Assembly (NCBI GenBank): GCA_964534955.1
Contig: CAZHRR010000001.1
Coordinates: 27,019-91,018, forward strand
Direction of reading: 5' to 3'
Length of the DNA: 64,000 nucleotides
Source of the DNA: UBA2128 sp964534955
GTDB taxonomy: Bacteria > Fidelibacterota > Marinisomatia > Marinisomatales > UBA2128
This document shows, one piece after another, positions 33,304 through 41,061 of the stretch. Within the stretch, counting starts at the first letter, position 1. Each line of letters opens with the position of its first letter. A program made the position numbers and the translations under genes. The notes under the pieces are model-generated. The model had not been told where the DNA came from and ran no database searches. It worked only from the letters and a program-made list of their open reading frames with translations.

Positions 33304-36300
33304 CTACTTCATAAGGAGCAGCTTCCGCTCTTGGATATAGTCTCCAGCCTGAATGCGACATACGTACATCCCCGACGGAGCAGCTGCCCGAGAATCACTT
33401 CTGCCATCCCATTGCAACCGATAGCTTCCCGGCTGGTAGGAACGGTTTACCAGAGTCCGTACCCGCTGACCAAGAACATTAAAAATCTCTATCTGGACAT
33501 CTGTCGCCTCAGGAAGATCGAAGACGATCGTTGTTACGGGATTGAAAGGGTTGGGATAGTTCTGATGCAAAGCATACTCTGTCGGAACGGATGCAGCCTC
33601 TACACTCATGGATGTCTTATCAATGGTCAAAGCAAAAGGTCCGTTATCGGCAAGAACAATAAATTCTCCATCATCAGCGCTCACATTCCACAAGCCGGAC
33701 ACCATATCATCATACATGAGCGCTGCCAGTTCTTCATTAGCGATGACAAGTTGAGTTGAGTCCATCTCTGTAAACTCCTCAAGAAAATCCAAACCCTCAA
33801 TATTTGTCAGGCTGTATAGAATCTCATCTCCATCAACGTTCTCAGATTCACTCCACTGAAATGCAAGTGAATCTCTTAAATTCTCAGCAGTGATAACGAT
33901 GATCGTATCCAGGACAGGTGACAGTATTTCAAAGTCTCCCGGTGGATCATTCTCAGATTCCACAGTTATTATCGCTTGGGCGATATCTGACTGGGAAGAG
34001 TCGCTCACTGTGTAGCTGAAATTGTCTTCTCCATAGAAATCGGCTTCCGGGATGTAGATAAACGAACCATCCTCCTGCAATGTAAGATCTCCTGCCGCAG
34101 GCTCCTCCAGAATCTCCACTACCAAAGGATCTCCTTCATTGTCAGAATCGTTGGCTAACACACCTTCCTCTACTCCCACAGATAACGTGTCATCCTCCGC
34201 AACAGTGTAATAATCGTCTTCAGCTACGGGTGGAAGATTACCCATAACTGTCAGGTTTATGGGGATGTATTCCAACGGCTGCGCATTGGATGCCACTGTG
34301 ATAAGAGCAGGATATTCTCCGGGAAGAAGGCCAGAAGCGTCTGCAATAACACTAACCACACCCGATTCGCCAAAAGTAAGGCTCCCCTCAATTTCTCCTG
34401 ATAACGTGAGCCAATCAACCGAAGGATGTGTCCGCAAATAGACGGAGAGATTGTCGTTCACGTAATCACCGTTGTAGATTACTTGGAGACCAATGGTGCC
34501 GCTGGCGTTTTGGATACCAATTGTCTGTGAGTCGGTAACACCTGATACAGATTGATAGTTGAATTGCACTTCCCCGTTAGCATGCAGAACCATTTGAAAG
34601 TTGTATGTACCGTTGGAGTTACCAGGATAGTGAATCACATCATCAAACCAGATCACGAATTTATCCATCATATTGTAGTAATACACAGACCCACCCTGCA
34701 GCGGATCCAAGTCATCCCAAAAACCGAGAACAGCCGGCCTTGGTGCATCCGGATCAGGAATATCCGTATTTTGCCAACTGGTCCAATCCTCTCCAAAACC
34801 CACCCAGCCATTTGGATTGATGATGCACTGTGTGTAAGTCTCCCCGTAGAAAGGGAACTCAAACCCGATATCAAATGGCCCAGAGGCAACATCGTTGTGA
34901 GTAAACGTTACTTCATTACTTGTGGGAATATTAATCCAATCATAACTCAAGCTCGGGTCTGTATTTGAATCGCTCCACTCGTAACCATATTCATCCGGCC
35001 CGCCAGCACTGATTTCAAAAGGTGATACAGGTTCCTTTCCTACGGAATAGTCGAGAACTGAGCCCTCGTCTCCGGTGTTTGTGATTATGAAATCACTATT
35101 TGCTGTCTCCTCCGGTTCGACATACATTTCAATGAACTCCGTAGAAATAGTAATAGCCGGCATAGGCAGAGCTGATGACGTCCGGGTGGTAATGAAAATG
35201 GCTGATTCATCTTCAAGTTCAGCCGCAGCTGTAGGATATTCATTGTCAAACGTGTACTGTAGGCCCCGGGCAGCCATGTGATCCTCAATCCCAATCGTAG
35301 AATATCCTCCGTGAATGGGAGTATATCCGCTGAAGTTCCCAGATGACGTGTTGTTAAACTCTTTGTACTGAATCTTTATCTCACCATCACCATAAGGTGG
35401 GGCAGATACATCATAAAGGATTATCTGGAATGACTCAAAATGGTTGTTGTTCTGAGTCCTCATATCGGACCACTCTATAATTACGTACTCTCCATTCGGA
35501 TCAGAATAGCCATATACGTCTCCACCACTTGAAGTCTTTAGATCATCCCAGAAGGCAGCAATCATCGGAGACGGTCCTCCCGGTCCAGGGATCGGATAGT
35601 TCCGGAACGACTCCAATGTGGAATATCCGAGAGCTATCCAACCATTTGAACATACAGTTATCTCGTTATAATCAACACCGTAGAAGCGAAACGTGAAGGG
35701 GAGATCTACATGTCTAATGGAATTAGTAAAACTTCCGTCACCATAGTCACTGATATACAGATCAGTCCCATCCCCGCCATACCCGGGATCGACCTCAATC
35801 CAGTCGTAATAAGGTGCCAGTTCGTAACCGATATCACCCATATCATAGATATAATATCCGTACTCATCCGGGCCGAGGGGATCCGTGACCGAGATTTCAC
35901 CCACTTGGAGATGATATACTTCAGTCTGGTCATACCCTGCACTGCTCTGAATATTGACATTAAGCGGAATCATAGTCCCATTAATTACATCTTCTGAAAC
36001 AGAAACAGTGAAACCGTCTTGGGATGGCACATACTCTCCCGGTGGGATAGAACCCCAAGTACTGATGCTGTCAACAATCTCCAACAGATCTCCATGATAA
36101 CTCACGTGCGCAACTACATCTCCACACTCAACTTCACCATCGTTCTTTAGTACTATCGTCAGTTCAGATGTTTCTCCGGGATTGGCTATATCAAGATCGT
36201 GGATCTGAAGCAGACTGCCGCTGACTCCCACAGGGATGGCTGCCTGCCATATGTTATCCAGATCATCAGTTATCTCGAGACGTAAATCCATATATTCACT

Positions 36301-38562
36301 TTGAACCGCAGAGGATGCCAAAACAAAGGTAAATTGATCACCGTAGATTGATTCACCCGGAGCGATCTCACCGTAAGCAACTACTGAATCCATTACGGTC
36401 ACCAGTTCAGATCCAGCAGTTAAGTGCGCAACTACACCTGTGGCACTTTCAGACCCATAGTTTTTCAGCGGGAGAGATAAGCCTATGAGTTCACCCGGAT
36501 TCACCACACCATCCACATTCCCGCTATCATCATTTACAGAAATATTAGAAGTACCATCGAAGTTTACCAGTATATCACCCGCAAGGAGCGAAATTGATCC
36601 CTGGTATGGTTTATAATTCCGTTTAGTGACTGTTATTGTCAGGTCACTTTCTACCGGCGAATCAAAAATCAGAAGCGCCTCTCCCAATTCATTCGTGCGT
36701 TCAATATGCTGCATTTCGCCATCCGATGACACAACAGAAACGAGCGCATCCCTAATGGGCTGGCTCTGCTCACCCACTATCAATATATCTAGAAAATTGG
36801 TGCCCAAATAGACAGCTTCTGTATGCTCTGCATATAAGATAGCAGGAGTATCCGTCCACATATGTGTAGCAGGATCACCCATGAGATTGTTCCACTGTGA
36901 AAAAGCATTTACCCAGTTATATGGATTGGTAGGATAAGCTGCATAGAGAGCAAGTTTCCCGCTTGCCAAACCAGCACCGGCAGTTTCTAACCCTTTTACG
37001 AAGAGACCGTCATACAGTCCCATATCTACGATATTGTTGAACAAGGTGTGAGTATTCCATGTTGCAGTACCGACAGCTGCTACAGCACCTTCCGGTGTAG
37101 TTGCAGTGCCAGCACGAAGGAATTTTTCAGACAGTGCGGTATTATCCTCAGAAAAAGATCCCGTCCCACAGGTGATAACAGATGCCAACGGCAGCATGTA
37201 ACCGTTGTTCGCCTGATCAACATCTGAACTGCTAAACCCGCTTACCCCGAGATAACCCCGGTAGTTAAAGTAAAGAACACCATCGGAAAGCTGATTGCGC
37301 ATCCAGTTAGCATAGTTCCCGGAGCCAAAGTTGGTGCGGATATCTTCCACGCCATAGGCATCCATGACTTCCTCAATATATTCGTTGGTAATAACAGTGG
37401 AAATCCCCGAACTACTGGGATCTCCCACCAGGGCAGCCCGCTCATAGTATCCCAGGATATCCTCCAGATACTCTGCCTTCTCGTAGCTAATAATCTTATT
37501 GACGACGGTCGACAGATCACTGGTAGATCGAACGGATATTCGTCCAATAAATACTTCCGGGAGCAGGTCATCACCGATAAGTTGAGCGTACGGCTGGTCT
37601 CCCTCACACTGGTTGCCATAATAGTTATGTCCCCAATCCTCGTAATAAGTCGGCACACCGAATGAACCGTTGGCGTCTCCCACAAGTGCAACATACTCCG
37701 GAGGAGGATTAAACCGGGAGTAAGCAAAGATTATATAATCCCTGATGTCATTGGCGGTTGTCCCAGCCTCATCAAGGGAAGCCGTATAAACCTTATATCC
37801 GCGCTGTCGCCGCCACTCCACCAACTGCTGAAAATAGGAGTTAGATTCAGAAGAACCGCCACAGATATAAAGTACAGCCGGCTGTTGATACTCCTCTTCT
37901 GATGACTCAACATAGTTAGCAACCAGCTGTTCATAGAGAGGTTCGAATGCCCTGGATCGAGGCATCATATCATAATCTGTTATACCGGAATCACCTATTT
38001 CCTCTACAGTAATCTCTATTTCGTCGAATATCTCTAATCTGTTTTCTGCAGGATGATAAATGAAAGGGACAACCCCGATGTTTATGAGGTTTAAGCCACG
38101 CATGACTTGCGGCTCGGAAACTGTCAGGTTTTCAGCAGGGTAAGGCGCAGTTGACGAATAGAATGGGCTATTGTATTGAAATCCTATTTCTGATCTGGGA
38201 GGCTGATGAGGATAAATTTTGATATTCTCCAGCATATGTGAATCTATCACTGTGAAATCAACACGGTAGAGTTTTCCCGGATCAATCTGGTACATGGTAG
38301 AAAAGGCAGGAAGCTCCGGGAGACCGTATTCGCTGGTGGTACCATAGCTTCCCGACTCGATCCGAGAAAATTCACCTTCATTAATGATACTTACTTCACC
38401 TATCCGAAACTGAATGCGATCAAACCCTGATCCTTCCTTCACATAGTGAAAAGGGTCTACAGTTCCTGCCCAAGTGGATGTAAACATCCCCAAGAACATT
38501 GTCATCCAAATAATTTTTCTCAACATCTTTGCACTCAATTTAATTCTGTTCGAAAGATTCAT
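33304..38562 (-). CDS. Giant gingipain-like C25 protein with T9SS sorting domain
   Basis: A 1752-residue surface protein from ATG 38562 (the TTG at 38586 is less likely). Order: signal peptide; gingipain-type propeptide region; C25 caspase-like domain (AVLYICGG, PEYVALVGDANGSFGVP, FIGRISVRS, NYRGYLG at about 433, TCGTGSF with Cys465); CARDB-like beta domains; two nidogen-like modules with FYG...NGW motifs; a cadherin-like VLANDSDNEGDPL module; fibronectin-like part; type A sorting domain (LHQNYPNPFNPVT). The catalytic His of gingipains (normally in a GHG motif) is replaced by Tyr in NYRGY, so peptidase activity is doubtful although the Cys is kept. It is the first gene of the pgs string. Confidence 0.8.
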   Translation of the reverse strand: MNLSNRIKLSAKMLRKIIWMTMFLGMFTSTWAGTVDPFHYVKEGSGFDRIQFRIGEVSIINEGEFSRIESGSYGTTSEYGLPELPAFSTMYQIDPGKLYRVDFTVIDSHMLENIKIYPHQPPRSEIGFQYNSPFYSSTAPYPAENLTVSEPQVMRGLNLINIGVVPFIYHPAENRLEIFDEIEITVEEIGDSGITDYDMMPRSRAFEPLYEQLVANYVESSEEEYQQPAVLYICGGSSESNSYFQQLVEWRRQRGYKVYTASLDEAGTTANDIRDYIIFAYSRFNPPPEYVALVGDANGSFGVPTYYEDWGHNYYGNQCEGDQPYAQLIGDDLLPEVFIGRISVRSTSDLSTVVNKIISYEKAEYLEDILGYYERAALVGDPSSSGISTVITNEYIEEVMDAYGVEDIRTNFGSGNYANWMRNQLSDGVLYFNYRGYLGVSGFSSSDVDQANNGYMLPLASVITCGTGSFSEDNTALSEKFLRAGTATTPEGAVAAVGTATWNTHTLFNNIVDMGLYDGLFVKGLETAGAGLASGKLALYAAYPTNPYNWVNAFSQWNNLMGDPATHMWTDTPAILYAEHTEAVYLGTNFLDILIVGEQSQPIRDALVSVVSSDGEMQHIERTNELGEALLIFDSPVESDLTITVTKRNYKPYQGSISLLAGDILVNFDGTSNISVNDDSGNVDGVVNPGELIGLSLPLKNYGSESATGVVAHLTAGSELVTVMDSVVAYGEIAPGESIYGDQFTFVLASSAVQSEYMDLRLEITDDLDNIWQAAIPVGVSGSLLQIHDLDIANPGETSELTIVLKNDGEVECGDVVAHVSYHGDLLEIVDSISTWGSIPPGEYVPSQDGFTVSVSEDVINGTMIPLNVNIQSSAGYDQTEVYHLQVGEISVTDPLGPDEYGYYIYDMGDIGYELAPYYDWIEVDPGYGGDGTDLYISDYGDGSFTNSIRHVDLPFTFRFYGVDYNEITVCSNGWIALGYSTLESFRNYPIPGPGGPSPMIAAFWDDLKTSSGGDVYGYSDPNGEYVIIEWSDMRTQNNNHFESFQIILYDVSAPPYGDGEIKIQYKEFNNTSSGNFSGYTPIHGGYSTIGIEDHMAARGLQYTFDNEYPTAAAELEDESAIFITTRTSSALPMPAITISTEFIEMYVEPEETANSDFIITNTGDEGSVLDYSVGKEPVSPFEISAGGPDEYGYEWSDSNTDPSLSYDWINIPTSNEVTFTHNDVASGPFDIGFEFPFYGETYTQCIINPNGWVGFGEDWTSWQNTDIPDPDAPRPAVLGFWDDLDPLQGGSVYYYNMMDKFVIWFDDVIHYPGNSNGTYNFQMVLHANGEVQFNYQSVSGVTDSQTIGIQNASGTIGLQVIYNGDYVNDNLSVYLRTHPSVDWLTLSGEIEGSLTFGESGVVSVIADASGLLPGEYPALITVASNAQPLEYIPINLTVMGNLPPVAEDDYYTVAEDDTLSVGVEEGVLANDSDNEGDPLVVEILEEPAAGDLTLQEDGSFIYIPEADFYGEDNFSYTVSDSSQSDIAQAIITVESENDPPGDFEILSPVLDTIIVITAENLRDSLAFQWSESENVDGDEILYSLTNIEGLDFLEEFTEMDSTQLVIANEELAALMYDDMVSGLWNVSADDGEFIVLADNGPFALTIDKTSMSVEAASVPTEYALHQNYPNPFNPVTTIVFDLPEATDVQIEIFNVLGQRVRTLVNRSYQPGSYRLQWDGRSDSRAAAPSGMYVCRIQAGDYIQERKLLLMK

Positions 38563-38614
38563 TAGCACATAAGTTTCATCCAGCAAAGATATTAATTTGC
38601 GAAATTCTGCCTGA

Positions 38615-38629
38615 AATACACAGTGTATT
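38615..38629. promoter_or_regulatory. Palindrome in divergent promoter region of the two peptidase units
   Basis: AATACAC-A-GTGTATT is a perfect dyad with 7-bp arms at the centre of the 141-base gap between the divergent C25/pgs string (start 38562) and the M14/C25 pair (start 38704). A shared regulator binding site is plausible; no promoter boxes were assigned. Confidence 0.5.
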
Positions 38630-38703
38630 CGGGATAATCATATTCTTCAAGCACTTATGATACATCTGAAAATCCGGGAAAAGGGTTAAATTCACCTGAA
38701 ATT

Positions 38704-41061
38704 ATGATGGTACTTAATAAACACACAAAGTTATATCTACTTCTCACATTTCTTCTTCTCGGTTCTGTACCGGTAGGAGCTCAAAGCCCTATATCGGAAC
38801 GCTACCATACTTACGAGGAGATCGCTGACCAGCTCGCCCAGTGGGACGAAGAATTTGGCAGTAATACCAATCCCTCAGACTTCTATCCCGGCAGCGGTAT
38901 TATCTACCACCTGAAAGAGATCGGTCAATCGACGGAGGATGGTCTCCCCTTCTGGGCTGTCAGGCTCTCCTACAACGCCAATACCAGAGAGGATGAACCT
39001 CGCGTACTTTTTCTTGGTCAGTGTCACGCGGAGGAAATCTATGGTGTGGAAATCACTATGGAGCTCATTGACATGTTCCTCCATCCCGATGACAATCTGT
39101 CCCACCTGCAAAATATGAGGGCAATCCTGGAATCATCTGAAATATGGATAGTGCCTACCCATAATCCGGAAGGTCTCACTGTTGTCCACGGCTATACCGA
39201 AGGAGAAGAGTGGCTTCAAGACGTAACGTATCGGAAGAACAAACGAGATACCGACCAAGACGGTCTGTTTGACTTCCTGGAGGGCATCGGCAATGATTCG
39301 GATGGAGTGGATCTAAACCGCAACTATGATTTCAACTGGATTTTTGGAGATGGAATATGGGAGGAAGATAACAGCAGCGGGACTTATCAAGCACACTTTG
39401 ACTACTACAGGGGAGAGGCTCCTTTTTCTGAGCTCGAAACAGAAGCCATCCGGGACATGGCATTGGAGGAGCGATTCTTGCTCTCCATTGCCTACCACAG
39501 CTCGCGCTCAGGAAATGTGTCTGAACAGGTGATCTATCCCTGGATGTGGGGTGGTGAAAAGATGTCTCCTGACGGAACAGTCATATCATCGATCGGTGAA
39601 GCAATTGCTGGACTGCTCCCCAATGAAACCGGAGACGGTTATTACCTCCCGGTCTGGAGCTCCTCCCGCCGGGGTAATGCTCATGACTGGTTCTACACCG
39701 CCACGGGCTGTATTCAGTACCTTATCGAAGTGGGTTCAGAAAACATTCAACCCGATGAGATCGAGTTAATAGAAGAAACAATTGAAAAACACGTTGTTGC
39801 AGCCTTCTATCTGATGAACCGTGCCATGGGCTACGGTCAGGGTGACTCAGGAGCGCCCGCATACCAGATCACAGGGATAATCACTGACGCCGAGACAAGT
39901 GATGCTATCTCGGCTCGTGTAGAGATCTCTGAATTGAGCGGACCTATGCTACAGCCAAGGCTAACAGATGAATTCGGCAGGTATCGACGGATTCTGGATG
40001 CCGGAACTTACTCTCTCCATGTAAGTTCCCGCGGCTATGAGACGTACAGCAGTGAGGTTACACCTACCAGCACAGCTATTCTGACACACGATGCAGCTCT
40101 TCAGCCTCTGCCGGAGTATCTCTTAAGTATGAACACAACTACGCCCGAATCGTTCTCCGGTTTTATCAATCTGGAGATTACTGATTACCACGGTACAGTC
40201 ATTAATGAAAATATTTCAGGTGAATTTGAACATATACTTCCTGAGGGAGTTTACCAAATCAAGCTGTACGCTGAGGGCCTGTTCCCGGAGTTTCTCCAAA
40301 CTGAGATTTTATCGGACACATTACTGGTGATTGACATGGATCCCTCTGAAGAACTTTACTCAGAATCCTTCGATGATCTCAGCGAATGGCAGGTCATTGC
40401 TGGAGACTGGACGGTCGAGAATAGCTCCCTCCTCTCTCAAAGTGATCTGACTTATCCACAGGAGATCATATCGATTGCAACCAATCTTTCAGGAATTAAT
40501 ATCGCCGAAGACTATGCACTATTACCTGAATTGAAGTACGAACTTGAGTGGGATCTTGACAGCGCCTACATTGTTATTGCCGGGTCACAAGACAGTACAG
40601 TCATCTGGTGGACAGCGCAAAACTGGGTCAATCACAACGAGATTTACCCCCTAGGCAGTCTCGGGGAACTGCAATCCATGGAAATAGGTATCATACCGGA
40701 TAATTCTATTGAGTATCGCGGATTGGCTATTGATGAACTCATAATTATAGGTCGAATTGCAGAAGGTCACGTCAAGGATCCATCAGACAGTCCCCCTGAT
40801 CGTTTTGTCCTGGAAGAGTGTTACCCCAATCCTTTCAACTCAACGGCGACTATTCGATATTACCTGCCCCAAGCAGAAGATGTGGAACTGGTCATCTATG
40901 ACATCCTCGGGAGGAAGGCAGAGGAACTGGTGAATAGTAGAAGAGTGAGTGGTAAGCATGAGGTAATTTGGGATGCGGGGAATCTCTCCAGCGGCTTATA
41001 TTTCCTGCGAATGAGTGCTGGGGACTTTGAATCAGTCAGTAAGGTTATGTTATTGAAATGA
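38704..41061 (+). CDS. T9SS-sorted M14 zinc carboxypeptidase
   Basis: A 785-residue exported zinc carboxypeptidase. Signal peptide ends near residue 26 (VPVGAQS). The M14 metal and catalytic set is complete: His108 and Glu111 in QCHAEE, LNRNYDF at 204-210 (substrate Asn/Arg), third zinc ligand His265 in AYHSS and catalytic Glu342 in YLIEVG. It is followed by a carboxypeptidase regulatory-like beta domain (about 390-460), a jelly-roll-like region with EEYSESFDDLSEW-type start (about 545), and a type A T9SS sorting domain (CYPNPFNSTAT). The stop overlaps the next ATG (ATGA). It should trim C-terminal residues of peptides at the surface. Confidence 0.9.
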   Translation: MMVLNKHTKLYLLLTFLLLGSVPVGAQSPISERYHTYEEIADQLAQWDEEFGSNTNPSDFYPGSGIIYHLKEIGQSTEDGLPFWAVRLSYNANTREDEPRVLFLGQCHAEEIYGVEITMELIDMFLHPDDNLSHLQNMRAILESSEIWIVPTHNPEGLTVVHGYTEGEEWLQDVTYRKNKRDTDQDGLFDFLEGIGNDSDGVDLNRNYDFNWIFGDGIWEEDNSSGTYQAHFDYYRGEAPFSELETEAIRDMALEERFLLSIAYHSSRSGNVSEQVIYPWMWGGEKMSPDGTVISSIGEAIAGLLPNETGDGYYLPVWSSSRRGNAHDWFYTATGCIQYLIEVGSENIQPDEIELIEETIEKHVVAAFYLMNRAMGYGQGDSGAPAYQITGIITDAETSDAISARVEISELSGPMLQPRLTDEFGRYRRILDAGTYSLHVSSRGYETYSSEVTPTSTAILTHDAALQPLPEYLLSMNTTTPESFSGFINLEITDYHGTVINENISGEFEHILPEGVYQIKLYAEGLFPEFLQTEILSDTLLVIDMDPSEELYSESFDDLSEWQVIAGDWTVENSSLLSQSDLTYPQEIISIATNLSGINIAEDYALLPELKYELEWDLDSAYIVIAGSQDSTVIWWTAQNWVNHNEIYPLGSLGELQSMEIGIIPDNSIEYRGLAIDELIIIGRIAEGHVKDPSDSPPDRFVLEECYPNPFNSTATIRYYLPQAEDVELVIYDILGRKAEELVNSRRVSGKHEVIWDAGNLSSGLYFLRMSAGDFESVSKVMLLK

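Noticed and set aside
33272..33361. Longer PgsB starting at 33361
   Set aside because: It would overlap the C25 gene by 58 bases and add a non-conserved hydrophilic stretch; ATG 33271 gives the family length of 393 residues.
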